Positions 33,839 to 42,843 are shown, counted from the first letter of the stretch. The stretch: DNA of 64,000 bases from Frankia alni ACN14a (GCF_000058485.1 NC_008278.1:310001-374000); one strand, 5' to 3'. Numbers and translations: made by a program. The notes: a model not told the origin generated them from the letters alone.

Positions 33839-34169
33839 GATCGGTCCTTTCTCGCGTTGGCCCGTTCCCGGGCGCGAGTGAGGTGGCTCGATGCATCGGA
33901 AATTAGGCGCCGACCGAAGGCGTGTCAACACTGTTCACCGGGTCCGGTTGCGACCGGTTGACGTGGCTGAGCCCACTCTGAAACGCTGCCCGGTACCCGC
34001 ACACGGGCCCGGGTGCCGGGCCGAGCTGCCGTGGGCGTCGGGCAGGGCCGGGCCGGCTGGCCGGGCCCGGGGGCAACAGAGGACGGAGCTGTCTGATGGG
34101 CGCGAGCGAGCTGTCCGGGAACGTCGATTCCGCACCGTTAGCCCGCTGCGCGGCGACGGCGGCCCGACG
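33839..34169. promoter_or_regulatory. Divergent region between carboxylesterase and SDR genes
   Basis: 331 bases between divergent starts. It has no supported gene. The AT-richer part at about 33880-33965 contains GTCAACACTGTTCACCGG, which has a partial inverted repeat (GTCAACACTGTTCAC) and might be an operator. No regulator gene is adjacent. Promoter assignment is by position only. Confidence 0.35.
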
Positions 34170-34997
34170 GTGACGGCCGAGCCGGCCGCAGCATCCGGGC
34201 CGTCCACGGTGGCCTCTGGGCTGGGTCAGGCCGGGCGGCTCGCCGGGCGGGTCGCCGTCGTCACCGGTGCGGGTCAGGGCCTGGGCCGGGCGATCGCCGC
34301 GGCGCTGGCCGACGAGGGCGCCGCGGTGGCCCTGCTCGGCCGCACCGAGTCGAAGGTGGTCGACGCCGCCGAGGAGCTGGCGGGCAAGGGCGCCCGGGTG
34401 CTGGCGCTGCGCTGCGACGTGGCCGAGCGGGCCGACGCGCAGGCCGCGGTCGCGGCGACGCTGGCCGCGTTCGGCGGGGTCGACATCCTCGTCAACAACG
34501 CCCAGGGCGGGAACAACACCGTGCGCATCCCCACGGTCGACGCCACCGACGCGGAGCTTCTCGAGTCCTTCGAGACCGGCCCGCTGGGCAGCGTCCACAT
34601 GATGCAGGCCTGCTTCGAGGCGTTGCGGGACTCCGGCCACGGAGCGGTCGTCAACTTCGGGTCCGGGATCGGGGTGCGCGGCGCGCCCGGCCTGCTCGGG
34701 TACGCGATGGCGAAGGAGGCCATCGGCGGCCTGACGAAGGTCACCGCCATCGAGTGGGGCCGCTACGGGATCCGGGTGAACCAGGTCTGTCCGGCCGCGT
34801 GGTCGCCGGCGGCCGAGGAGTACATGAAGCAGAGCCCCGAGCGCTGGGAGCTGCAGCGCCGCCAGACTCCGCTGCGCCGGCTCGGCGACCCCTACGCCGA
34901 CATCGGCCGGGCGATCGTCTCCCTGGTCAGCGACGACATGCAGTACCTGACCGGGGCGACGCTCATGCTCGACGGCGGCCAGATCCTGCTGCGCTGA
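34170..34997 (+). CDS. SDR family NAD(P)-dependent oxidoreductase
   Basis: A 275-residue short-chain dehydrogenase/reductase. The cofactor motif is VTGAGQGLGRAIAAALADEGA. NNAQGG is the NNAG-type motif. The catalytic residues are a Ser in NFGSGIG, Tyr178 and Lys182 (YAMAK). ETGPLGSVHMMQ and WGRYGIRVNQVCPAAWSP are typical of the family. The start is uncertain: GTG 34170 gives a short leader, GTG 34209 removes 13 residues, and neither has a strong ribosome binding site. It is followed by a second SDR after 62 bases, probably as one transcript. Confidence 0.88.
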   Translation: MTAEPAAASGPSTVASGLGQAGRLAGRVAVVTGAGQGLGRAIAAALADEGAAVALLGRTESKVVDAAEELAGKGARVLALRCDVAERADAQAAVAATLAAFGGVDILVNNAQGGNNTVRIPTVDATDAELLESFETGPLGSVHMMQACFEALRDSGHGAVVNFGSGIGVRGAPGLLGYAMAKEAIGGLTKVTAIEWGRYGIRVNQVCPAAWSPAAEEYMKQSPERWELQRRQTPLRRLGDPYADIGRAIVSLVSDDMQYLTGATLMLDGGQILLR

Positions 34998-35059
34998 ACC
35001 CGCCGCGTTTCTCCAGCTTCCAGCCAACGGCGGATCGGGCGGATCGGAAGGAGACGGCG

Positions 35060-35890
35060 ATGCCGGACAACCTGGTGGGCAAGACGGCGATCGTCACCGG
35101 CGGCAGCAGCGGCATCGGGCTGGCCAGCGCCGAGGCGTTCGTCGCCGAGGGCGCGCACGTGGTCATCGGCGACATCCAGGACGAGCGCGGCCGGGCCGCC
35201 GCTGAGCGGCTCGGCGACGCCGCGCTCTACGTCCACACGGACGTCTCCGACGACGACCAGGTCGCCAATCTGGTGGATACCGCGGTGCGGCACTTCGGCG
35301 GGCTGGACATCATGTTCAACAACGCCAGCGGTGCCGGCGACCAGGCCGGGCTCGTCGATCTCGGGCCGGACGGGCTCGACCGGTCGCTGCGCCTCATCGT
35401 CGGCTCGGCCGTCTCCGGGCACCGCCACGCCGCCCGGGTGTTCATCGAGCAGGGCCGCGGCGGCTCGATCATCACCACGAGCAGCGGTTCGGGGCTGCGC
35501 GGAGGCCTGGGCCAGCCGAGCTACACGATCGGCAAGCACGCCGTCATCGGCGTGGTGCGCCATGCCGCGGCCGAGCTCGGCCGGCACGGCATCCGCTCCA
35601 ACGCGATCTGCCCCGGCATCACCATGACGCCGGTGCTGGGCATGGGCATCGCCCGGGACCGCCGGCCGGCCTTCATGGAGCACCTCGCCGAGGCGCTGCG
35701 CGACGAGCAGCCGGCCGGCCGGGTCGGGCAGCCCGAGGACATCGCCGCGGCCGTGGTGTTCCTGGCCAGCGACCTGTCCCGGTTCGTCAACGGGGTGATC
35801 CTGCCGGTCGACGGCGGTGCCGACGCGGTGAGCCTGGGCCGCTACTCCGAGATCACCGCCGCCGTCCGGGCGGACTTCGGCGGCCGCTGA
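35060..35890 (+). CDS. SDR family oxidoreductase
   Basis: A 276-residue classical SDR. The cofactor site is VTGGSSGIGLASAEAFVAEGAHV, with a following Asp (GDIQDE) that favours NAD(H). NNASGAG, TTSSGSGLRGG (catalytic Ser) and Tyr155/Lys159 in SYTIGKHAV complete the active site. Substrate binding is likely through the mobile GITMTPVLGMG loop. The start is ATG 35060 with GAAGGAG nine bases upstream. It forms a probable operon with the preceding SDR. Confidence 0.92.
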   Translation: MPDNLVGKTAIVTGGSSGIGLASAEAFVAEGAHVVIGDIQDERGRAAAERLGDAALYVHTDVSDDDQVANLVDTAVRHFGGLDIMFNNASGAGDQAGLVDLGPDGLDRSLRLIVGSAVSGHRHAARVFIEQGRGGSIITTSSGSGLRGGLGQPSYTIGKHAVIGVVRHAAAELGRHGIRSNAICPGITMTPVLGMGIARDRRPAFMEHLAEALRDEQPAGRVGQPEDIAAAVVFLASDLSRFVNGVILPVDGGADAVSLGRYSEITAAVRADFGGR

Positions 35891-35895
35891 CCGCC

Positions 35896-36165
35896 CTACT
35901 CGACCTCCTTGAGGATGCCCTCGACGGACCGCAGCCGGCTCTGCATCTCGGCGAGGCGACCTCCCAGCTCGGCGAGCTGGCGTTCGGTGCCCTCCTGGAA
36001 CAGGACGGCCCGGTCCGCGATCGTCCGGTACTCCTTCTCCCGGGCGAGCGAGGCCTTCGCCCGCCAGGTCGCGGCGAACTGCCAGATCGACACGAGGACC
36101 ACGGAGGTGACCAGGGTGAAGACCCCGATGACGCCGATGATCTCCTGCCAGTCGTACGGACTCAT
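35896..36165 (-). CDS. Small membrane protein with coiled coil
   Basis: An 89-residue protein with one N-terminal transmembrane helix (about 8-31, IIGVIGVFTLVTSVVLVSIW) followed by a positively charged, then strongly helical coiled-coil segment (ERQLAELGGRLAEMQSRLRSVEGIL). It has no enzymatic motif. Its ATG overlaps the stop of the upstream ArsR-like gene (ATGA), so the two are translationally coupled and probably function together. A membrane-anchored partner or sensor for the regulator is possible but is only inference. Confidence 0.8.
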   Translation of the reverse strand: MSPYDWQEIIGVIGVFTLVTSVVLVSIWQFAATWRAKASLAREKEYRTIADRAVLFQEGTERQLAELGGRLAEMQSRLRSVEGILKEVE

Positions 36166-36506
36166 GCCGTTGCTCCCTTCTCCTGTGGGCTGAGGGTGCG
36201 GGCCGCCTGCGCGATGGTCCGCGGGGTCAGCTGGATCACGAACGCGGTGATCTCGTAGAACTTCATCGCCTTGCCGTCCTCCGAGAGTTCAAGGCGGGCG
36301 GTCACGAGGCCGGCGGCCTCGAGCTTGCGCAGATGGACCTGCAGCAGGGCCCGGCTGATGTCCAGGTCCCGGGCCAGCCGGCTCACGTAGTTGCGCTCGT
36401 CGGCCAGCGCCGCGAGGACCCGCAGCCGGTGCGGGTTGGCGAGCGTGGCCATGATCTGCACCAGCTCGTCCCCGGAGGGATCGGATCTCGTCACTTGCGG
36501 ACCCAT
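36162..36506 (-). CDS. ArsR-like winged-helix regulator
   Basis: About 114 residues with a winged-helix fold of the ArsR type: LVQIMATLANPHRLRVLAALADERNYVSRLARDLDISRALLQVHLRKLEAAGLV is the helix-turn-helix, followed by a beta-wing (ARLELSEDGKAMKFYEIT). No metal-binding Cys pair is present, so it is not a classical arsenic or metal sensor. The start is uncertain: ATG 36506 has GGAG directly against it, and GTG 36494, 36515 or 36548 are alternatives. The last of these lies inside the upstream 16-bp repeat array. It is translationally coupled to the small membrane protein. Confidence 0.8.
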   Translation of the reverse strand: MGPQVTRSDPSGDELVQIMATLANPHRLRVLAALADERNYVSRLARDLDISRALLQVHLRKLEAAGLVTARLELSEDGKAMKFYEITAFVIQLTPRTIAQAARTLSPQEKGATA

Positions 36507-36520
36507 CTCCGTCACGTGCA

Positions 36521-36628
36521 GATCACTCTCACTGCCGATCACTGTCACTGCCGATCACTGTCACTGCCGATCACTGTCACTGCCGATCACTGTCACTGCC
36601 GATCACTGTCACTGCCGATCACTGTCGC
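36521..36628. repeat. 16-bp iteron-like array upstream of the ArsR-like gene
   Basis: Six full units of GATCACTGTCACTGCC (the first with one change) and a partial seventh, with no spacers. The array lies immediately before the regulator start and is flanked by two copies of CACGTGCA (36513-36520 and 36642-36649). Repeated sites at fixed 16-bp spacing next to a DNA-binding protein gene suggest an autoregulatory operator array, although a neutral minisatellite is equally possible. Confidence 0.9.
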
Positions 36629-36790
36629 ACGCGTATCTCTGGCACGTGCAAAGAAACGTTAGCAGGTGATGGATCACGTTAGCACATGGAGAACGGAAGG
36701 CAAGACCGGCGGCGTGATCAGTCCGCCGGGGATGGTGCCAGCGGTGCCGCCGGGGTGGTGCCAAGGGTGCCGCCGGAGGGGCGCAAACGC
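36629..36790. other. Intergenic DNA between the repeat array and the terminator hairpin
   Basis: No gene is supported. It contains two copies of ACGTTAGCA about 20 bases apart (around 36656 and 36678) next to the array; these could be part of the ArsR promoter region. A short direct repeat of GGTGCCAGCGGTGCCGCC type lies at about 36733-36775. Confidence 0.4.
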
Positions 36791-36834
36791 GTCGCGGGGC
36801 CGGCTGCGCGACGATGCGCAGCCGGCCCCGCGAC
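36791..36834. terminator. Perfect 19-bp hairpin downstream of the PKD hydrolase gene
   Basis: GTCGCGGGGCCGGCTGCGC (36791-36809) pairs perfectly with 36816-36834 around a 6-base loop. It lies 18 bases past the stop of the minus-strand hydrolase gene, the expected place for its terminator. Confidence 0.85.
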
Positions 36835-36852
36835 GGGCTGGGGTGATGCGGG

Positions 36853-38931
36853 TCAGGTCACGACGATCCGCACGGAGGCGACGTTCGGGATGCGGCGGTG
36901 CACGGCGTCGCGGTCGCCGTCGCGGTGCGACCACACCCGGGCGGTCGCGAACCGGGTGCCCGGCGTGGGGTAGGAGACCGTCCTGGTCAGGCTCACGGCG
37001 GTCGGGGTGCCGACGACGTCGGCCGGGTCGGCGAACGCACCCGAGCCGTCGAGGTCCCACTCGACCGCGACGATCGTGCCGGCCCCCGGCGGCACCTCGG
37101 CGTCCACCCGCAGGGTGACCGCAGTGCCCGCCGCCACGTCGGCCCGCTCGCCGCCGTCCACCGTCGCCACCACCACCGGCTGGATGCCGCCGCGCTCGGC
37201 CGCGGACGCCGGCAGCACGACCCGCCCGTCGCGGAACTCGTAGCGCGAACCGGCCGGCTCGACCCCCTGCTCCACCCAGGCGACCAGGTCGAGCAGGCTC
37301 TGCTCGATGACGGGCAGGTAGTCGATGAGCCACGTCGAGGTGGCCCGGTCCGGCGCCGAGGGCAGGTACGCCGGCGGAATGTGCTCGGCGTTCTCGGTCC
37401 AGCGCAGGCGGAACCGCTCGGCGGCGGCCTCGGGCCCCCGCACGGCGCGCACCGCCGCCTCGTAGACGAGGCCCTGCGGCGGCCACAGCGAGGCGTCGTG
37501 GGTGTGGTGGACCCACAGCAGCTTCCCCTCGTACTGGCCCGAGTAGGCCACGCCCATCAGCGGCGACATCGTGGGGACCCGGTTCTGCGGGTAGATCGGG
37601 CGCCCGTCGGGGCGCAGGAAGTCGAACGCCGGCTCGGCCATCAGGTGGTGGCGGTAGTAGTAGCAGAACGCCAGGAACCGGCGGTTGTCGACGTGGATCT
37701 CGTCGCCGACCTCGACGTCGCGGAAGCGCAGCAGGTTGGCCTCGGCGACGCCGTCGGCGCTGAGCAGCTCGCCGGCGTGGCCCATGCAGTAGAGCTGACG
37801 CCCCTTGGCCTTCCCGCTGAGCAGCTTCAGGCCCGCGCCGAGGCGGTAGCCGTCGCCGAGTCCCTCGACCTCGATCGCCATGGGCAGATCGGGCCCCGCG
37901 CTCATCAGCGACGCCATGACCCGCAGGCCGGCGAACTCCGGGCCGGCGTAGGCGGGGTCGCTCAGCAGCTCGCCGCCGGTGACGACCCGGCTCACGGTCG
38001 TGGTGACGTCGAGGAGGTCCTCGGCGACGGCGTCCGGCGCGTCGTGGCCGACGTAGCCGGGCTTCGTCCAGAAGGCCTCGAAGTACTCGGCGTCCTCGGT
38101 GGCGAGCCGGTCGGCGATGGACGACCACAGCCAGATCTGGCCCATCGGCGAAAAGATCATGAACTCGTCGCCGCGGGGGTAGCCGAGCTGGTAGAGGTTG
38201 GCGAGCTCCTCGCGCTGGTGCGTGGTCAGCCCGGCGTAGGGGTCGCCGCTGCCGCCCGGCCGCGTCGCGTCGATGACACCGGCGGCCTGGCGGCGCAGCA
38301 GGCGCTGCACGTTGAACATGGACGCGAAGGCCATCACCTGGGCGCCCTTCATGAGCGTGCTGACACCGTGCTCGGCGATCTCGCCGCCGCCCATGAACGG
38401 CAGCGCGCCGTCGTAGACGCCGGTGCCGTACTCCAGGCACAGCGGGGAGCGCCGCCCGCCGCCGCTGCCGCCCCAGACGTAGGCGTGGTGGGGCGGGGCG
38501 CCGTACACCTGGGCGGCGACGTGCTTCGAGAACCGGGCGGTCTCGACGCTGGCGCGGTGGCCGTAGAGCGTCGGGTCGTCGCCGCCGCGGGGATCGATGT
38601 CGTCGCCGATGTGGCCGGAGTTCGACTCGACCATGTAGCCGCCGAGCCGGGAGATGAGCACCAACCCGCCGATCACGTCGCCCATCGGGCCGCCGAAGGC
38701 GTCCTCGTGGCCGGCGTGCGCGCCCTCCAGCGGGTGGAACAGGCGGCCGTCGTAGGAGTCCTCGGTGGGGAAGTAGAACGTGAAGCGGGTGTCGGTGTCC
38801 TGAAAACCACCGTGTACGTGACGGTGGGGTAAGGGGCTCTCGCGCCAGACGTCCGAGTCGATGTAGGGCGAGCCGAAGAATGAGTCTGCGGGAATGTAGG
38901 AGGCTACCTCGATCTTTCCGTCCACGTCCAT
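36853..38931 (-). CDS. Putative alpha/beta-hydrolase with C-terminal PKD-like domain
   Basis: A 692-residue protein that I do not recognise with certainty. AYVWGGSGGGRRSPLCLEYG contains a serine-hydrolase-like nucleophile (Ser156 in GGSGG), preceded by MVESNSGHIGDD, a context reminiscent of tannase/feruloyl-esterase-type enzymes. A catalytic His may lie in WVHHTHDASL. The last 85 or so residues (AVTLRVDAEVPPGAGTIVAV through YPTPGTRFATARVWSH) form a PKD-like beta-sandwich. No signal peptide is visible with the chosen start, ATG 38931; ATG 38943 is an alternative. It is divergent from the LivF-led uptake locus, which suggests a role in processing the same substrate. Confidence 0.72.
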   Translation of the reverse strand: MDVDGKIEVASYIPADSFFGSPYIDSDVWRESPLPHRHVHGGFQDTDTRFTFYFPTEDSYDGRLFHPLEGAHAGHEDAFGGPMGDVIGGLVLISRLGGYMVESNSGHIGDDIDPRGGDDPTLYGHRASVETARFSKHVAAQVYGAPPHHAYVWGGSGGGRRSPLCLEYGTGVYDGALPFMGGGEIAEHGVSTLMKGAQVMAFASMFNVQRLLRRQAAGVIDATRPGGSGDPYAGLTTHQREELANLYQLGYPRGDEFMIFSPMGQIWLWSSIADRLATEDAEYFEAFWTKPGYVGHDAPDAVAEDLLDVTTTVSRVVTGGELLSDPAYAGPEFAGLRVMASLMSAGPDLPMAIEVEGLGDGYRLGAGLKLLSGKAKGRQLYCMGHAGELLSADGVAEANLLRFRDVEVGDEIHVDNRRFLAFCYYYRHHLMAEPAFDFLRPDGRPIYPQNRVPTMSPLMGVAYSGQYEGKLLWVHHTHDASLWPPQGLVYEAAVRAVRGPEAAAERFRLRWTENAEHIPPAYLPSAPDRATSTWLIDYLPVIEQSLLDLVAWVEQGVEPAGSRYEFRDGRVVLPASAAERGGIQPVVVATVDGGERADVAAGTAVTLRVDAEVPPGAGTIVAVEWDLDGSGAFADPADVVGTPTAVSLTRTVSYPTPGTRFATARVWSHRDGDRDAVHRRIPNVASVRIVVT

Positions 38932-39160
38932 GACAGCGGTCATCCTCCACGCGTGCGGTGGGGTACTGGGAATGCCGGTCGCAGTCGCCGCCAGGCGACC
39001 GGCGCGGGCGCAGCCTACGTCCGCGACGACCGTCGAGTCAACGATGTTCACCTGCTCGGGGTGGGCGGATCGGACGGGCACCGACGAGTCCCCCGGGAAA
39101 GCGCGCCGCGACCTCCGGAAGGGCCATGGACATCGGCGTTGCGGGCGGTACCGTCCTCGC

Positions 39161-39931
39161 ATGACGACCACTTCGGGTATCCCGGCGCCCCAGCCCGTCG
39201 GCAACGTCGGCTTATCGTCCGAACGCCCCTCGCCGCCGCGGCTGGAAACCCGCGACCTGTCGGTCGGCTACGGGTCCACTCCGGTGGTGCACGACCTGAA
39301 TCTGGTGCTGCGGCCCGGGGAGGTCGTGGCGCTGCTCGGGGTCAACGGCGCGGGCAAGACGACCACGGTCCGGGCGTTGGCGGGGGAGCTGCGCCCGCTG
39401 CGCGGCGAGGTGCTGTTCGACGGGCGCCGCACGACCGCGCCGCTGCACCGGCGCGCCCGCGGCGGGTTGCGCTACATCACCGAGGAACGGTCGGTGTTCA
39501 TGGACCTGTCGGCGGCCGACAACCTGCGCCTGGGCGGGGGTGAGCGCGAGCGGTGCCTGGAGCTGTTCCCGGAGCTGGCGCCGCTGCTGCCGCGCCGGGC
39601 GGGCCTGCTCTCCGGCGGCGAGCAGCAGATGCTCACCCTGGCACGCGCGCTCGCGGCCGACCCTCGGGTGCTGCTCGCCGACGAGCTCTCGCTCGGGCTC
39701 GCGCCGCTGGTTCTCGAGCGCCTTCTGCTGGCCGTGCGCGCGGCGGCGGACCGGGGCGGCGCGGTGCTCCTGGTCGAACAGCACGTCCGGGACGCCCTCG
39801 AGGTCGCCGACCGCGCGTACGTGCTCAGCCATGGGCGGGTGGTGCTGGAGGGCGAGGCCCGTGAGCTGCGCGGTCGCATCGGCGAGATCGAGCGGACCTA
39901 CCTGTCGAGCGCCGAGCTGGCGACCGACTGA
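39161..39931 (+). CDS. livF: Branched-chain amino acid-type ABC transporter ATP-binding protein (LivF-like)
   Basis: A 256-residue ABC ATPase of the LivF class. It has Walker A GVNGAGKTT (60-68), signature LSGGEQQ, Walker B VLLADEL followed by SLGLAP, and the switch His in LVEQHV. ITEERSVFMDLSAADNLRLG is the LivF-type Q-loop region. It would energise uptake together with the LivHMG fusion encoded 3 kb downstream, which carries its own LivG-type ATPase. The start is ATG 39161. An amidohydrolase gene separates it from the rest of the transporter, which is an unusual order. Confidence 0.92.
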   Translation: MTTTSGIPAPQPVGNVGLSSERPSPPRLETRDLSVGYGSTPVVHDLNLVLRPGEVVALLGVNGAGKTTTVRALAGELRPLRGEVLFDGRRTTAPLHRRARGGLRYITEERSVFMDLSAADNLRLGGGERERCLELFPELAPLLPRRAGLLSGGEQQMLTLARALAADPRVLLADELSLGLAPLVLERLLLAVRAAADRGGAVLLVEQHVRDALEVADRAYVLSHGRVVLEGEARELRGRIGEIERTYLSSAELATD

Positions 39932-40035
39932 GCCCCCGTCCGGCGGTGGGCCTGGCACTTTGGTGAGGTGAACGCTGTTGACAGGGCGGCGGGCTACAGG
40001 CAGGGTGAGCGGACTCGAACTATGAGGTGAGTCAC

Positions 40036-41406
40036 ATGGGACAGCGATTGGTCCTCGTCTCCGCCGACGGTCACACCGGAGCTCCCCCGCAGGCCTACCG
40101 CGACTACATCGAGCCGGAGTTCCTCGGCGACCTCGACCGCCTGACGGCGGAGAACGACGAGTGGCTGAACGTGGTGATCACCGCCGCCGGCTCGTCCGAC
40201 GAGACGCTCGAGGTGATCGACGGCCGCCGCGCCATCCGCACCGGCGGCGAGCTCGGCGCGTTCGACCTGGCCCGGCGGGTGCGGGAGCTCGACGCCGAGG
40301 GCGTCGCCGGCGAGCTGCTGCTGTCCGGCCACCAGATGTGCACGCTGCCGTTCTTCGGCGTCGTGAACAACCCCTATCCGCCGCGGCTGCGCGCGGCCGG
40401 CACCCGCGCATACCACCGCTGGCTGGCGGACGCGATGGCCACCGCGCCCGGCCGGTTCTACGGCATCGCGGAGGCGGGGCCGTGCCTGGACCTGGCGGCG
40501 ACCGTCGCCGAGCTGGCGTGGGTCGCCGAGCACGGCTTCGTCGGCGTCCTGCTGCCCGGCATGGTCGCCGACCCCGCGCTGCCGCCGCTGCACGACGCGT
40601 ACTACGACCCGTTCTGGGCGGCCTGCGCCCGCCTCGGGCTGGTCGTGACCGTGCACGCCGGCTGGGGCGGGGTGCAGGGCCAGTTCCAGGCGTTCCTGCG
40701 GCAGGTGCACGAGGCGATGGGCGGTGCCGGCGAGATCGACCTGAACCTGCAGCAGCGGCTGCGCGAGCAACTCGACGCGCGCGCCGACTCGCCCCTGCAG
40801 CTCGACCTGGGGCCGCGCCGGGCCATGTGGCAGCTCATGCTGGGCGGGGTGTTCGACCGCTACCCGGACCTGCGCCTGGCCCTGACCGAGGTGCGGGCCG
40901 ACTGGCTGCCGCCGACGCTCGCGCGCCTCGACGAGCGCGCCGCCCGCGCGGGTGGTGCCCTGAAGCGGACGCCGAGCGAGTACTTCCGCCGCAACTGCGT
41001 GGTGATCCCCTCCTCGCCCCACCGCGCCGAGATCGAGATGCGCCATGAGATCGGCGTGGGGCGGCTGCTGTTCGGCGTCGACTTCCCGCACCCGGAGGGG
41101 ACCTGGCCGAACACCCACGACTGGATCCGCGCCGCCTTCGCCGGCGTGCCCGAGGGGGAGGCCCGGGCGATCCTCGGCGAGAACGCCGTCGACGTCTTCG
41201 GCCTCGACCGGGCGGCGCTGGCCCGCGCGGCCGCCCGCGTCGGCCCGCGGCCCGAGGAGGTGCTCGGCGAGCACGACGTCGACCCGCGCCTGCTCGCCCA
41301 CTTCCACAAGCGCTCCGGGTACGCCCGCCCGGCCGAGGACGTCGACCTGGCCGCCGTGGACCACGCCTGGGACGACGACCTCGTCGCCCTCGCCCCCGAC
41401 AGCTGA
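40036..41406 (+). CDS. Amidohydrolase family protein
   Basis: A 456-residue amidohydrolase-2 TIM-barrel protein. It has LVSADGHTGAPPQAYRDYIEP (first metal-site strand with DGH), VTVHAGWGG, LALTEVRADWLPPTLARLDE, and LLFGVDFPHPEGTWPN, which holds the catalytic Asp. Family members decarboxylate or hydrolyse aromatic, lactone or amide substrates. It starts at ATG 40036 with GAGGTGA upstream. Its place inside a Liv-type transporter locus and close to an amidase suggests that it degrades the imported compound. The 60 residues after the barrel are charged and may form a helical extension. Confidence 0.88.
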   Translation: MGQRLVLVSADGHTGAPPQAYRDYIEPEFLGDLDRLTAENDEWLNVVITAAGSSDETLEVIDGRRAIRTGGELGAFDLARRVRELDAEGVAGELLLSGHQMCTLPFFGVVNNPYPPRLRAAGTRAYHRWLADAMATAPGRFYGIAEAGPCLDLAATVAELAWVAEHGFVGVLLPGMVADPALPPLHDAYYDPFWAACARLGLVVTVHAGWGGVQGQFQAFLRQVHEAMGGAGEIDLNLQQRLREQLDARADSPLQLDLGPRRAMWQLMLGGVFDRYPDLRLALTEVRADWLPPTLARLDERAARAGGALKRTPSEYFRRNCVVIPSSPHRAEIEMRHEIGVGRLLFGVDFPHPEGTWPNTHDWIRAAFAGVPEGEARAILGENAVDVFGLDRAALARAAARVGPRPEEVLGEHDVDPRLLAHFHKRSGYARPAEDVDLAAVDHAWDDDLVALAPDS

Positions 41407-41655
41407 CCGACCCCTGCCCCCGCCGGCCTTCACCGACGGCGCCGAAAGGCCGCCGAGAAATCGATCCGCCGAATAGCAGGAGCGGATCGAAACGCCGACC
41501 CTGTGACGCCCTCTGCTGCCTTCTTTCAGGAATGCCTGGGGGGCGATCCGCCAATACTTGCGGACCGGGATACGAGCTGGTAAAAAGCAATCGGTAGCCC
41601 CGGTATGAAACAGCTCACACCTCTTCTGGTAAGGTTCGGGACCCGTGGGGAGCAC

Positions 41656-42843
41656 ATGGTCGGGAGCAGGAATCTACGCACATCCGCGATTATCGTCGGA
41701 TTATGTCTCGCGTTAGTACTGGCAGCATGCGGAGGATCTTCTTCGGATAAGGGCGGAGGTGGCGCGGCGAGCGCGCCGCCGGCCATCACGTCGAACGTCA
41801 GCGCCAAGCTCATGGTGATCGGCGACCTGACCAGCACCATTCCCTTCAAGGTGCCGGAGGTCGTGCCGGTCGCGCGCGGGGTGCTCCGCGGTTTTCCCAA
41901 CGTGCGGATCGAGACCTGCGACGCGAAGGGAACCTCCGGCGGCTATCAGATCTGCGCCCGGCAGGCGATCAACGAGAAGGTCGCCGGGGTGATCCAGGGC
42001 TTCGTCACCGCCCAGGACCAGACGGCGCTGACCAAGGCCGGGATCCCGGTGGTCGGGGTCAGCGACGACACGAGCCCCAACTCCTTCCCGGTCAGCTCGT
42101 CGTTCGCGCTCTACGTCTCCCTCGGGGTGGGCCTGGCCAAGACGGGCTGCACCAAGCTCGGCATCGTCTACCTCGACGGCTCGGACTTCCTCATCGACTA
42201 CATCAAGCGGGGCTTCGAGTCCCGGGGCGGCAAGGAGGTCGCGCGGGCCCCGGTGGCGGCCAACGCCGCGGACCTGGCGCCCGCGGTCGCCAAGCTGACC
42301 GGCGCCGGCGCCACGTGCGTCGCCGTCAGCCTGGTCCCGAGCGGGGCGGCGCAGGCGCTCACCGCCCTGCGCCAGAGCGGCCGCACGCTCACGATCGGCG
42401 GCATCTCGGCCATCTTCAACGAGGACCTCCTCAGCTCGCTGGGCAGCCTCGCCGACGGCCTCATCGTCGTCGACAGCCAGCTCAACACCCACGACACCGC
42501 CGCCGCCGGGATCGCCAAGGTGCAGGCGGACGCCCGGGCCGTCGACTCCAGGACCAAGCTCACCGAGCAGGCCGTCGTCGCCTGGATCGCCGCGCGGCTC
42601 GTCGGGTCGGCGCTGCGCAGCACCACCGGCGAGGTCACGCCCGCCTCCCTCACCGCCGCACTCAACGGCCTGCACGACGTGGATCTCGCGGGCGTCGTCC
42701 CGCCCTGGACCTCGCAGCCGCTGGACAACCCGTCGTTCCGCCGGGTGTTCAACCACTACGGGATCAACTACGAGATCTCCGGCGGCAAGGCGGTTCGCAA
42801 GGGCGACTTCTACGACATCGCCCCGATCCTGCGAACCAAGTGA
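41656..42843 (+). CDS. ABC transporter substrate-binding lipoprotein (LivK-like)
   Basis: A 395-residue extracellular binding protein. The N-terminus has a lipoprotein signal, IIVGLCLALVLAACGG, with lipobox Cys followed by a Ser/Gly/Lys-rich linker. The mature part is a type I periplasmic-binding fold (KLMVIGDLTS, GYQICARQAINEKVAGVIQGF, LGIVYLDGSDFLIDYIKRGF). It should capture an amino-acid-like or small amide compound at the cell surface. The start is ATG 41656; the frame is open for 17 more codons. It lies 16 bases before the permease fusion, with no intervening terminator. Confidence 0.9.
   Translation: MVGSRNLRTSAIIVGLCLALVLAACGGSSSDKGGGGAASAPPAITSNVSAKLMVIGDLTSTIPFKVPEVVPVARGVLRGFPNVRIETCDAKGTSGGYQICARQAINEKVAGVIQGFVTAQDQTALTKAGIPVVGVSDDTSPNSFPVSSSFALYVSLGVGLAKTGCTKLGIVYLDGSDFLIDYIKRGFESRGGKEVARAPVAANAADLAPAVAKLTGAGATCVAVSLVPSGAAQALTALRQSGRTLTIGGISAIFNEDLLSSLGSLADGLIVVDSQLNTHDTAAAGIAKVQADARAVDSRTKLTEQAVVAWIAARLVGSALRSTTGEVTPASLTAALNGLHDVDLAGVVPPWTSQPLDNPSFRRVFNHYGINYEISGGKAVRKGDFYDIAPILRTK

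Noticed and set aside
36521-36628. Possible CRISPR array
   Set aside because: The units are 16 bp with no variable spacers, and no cas gene is in the window; it is a direct tandem repeat.
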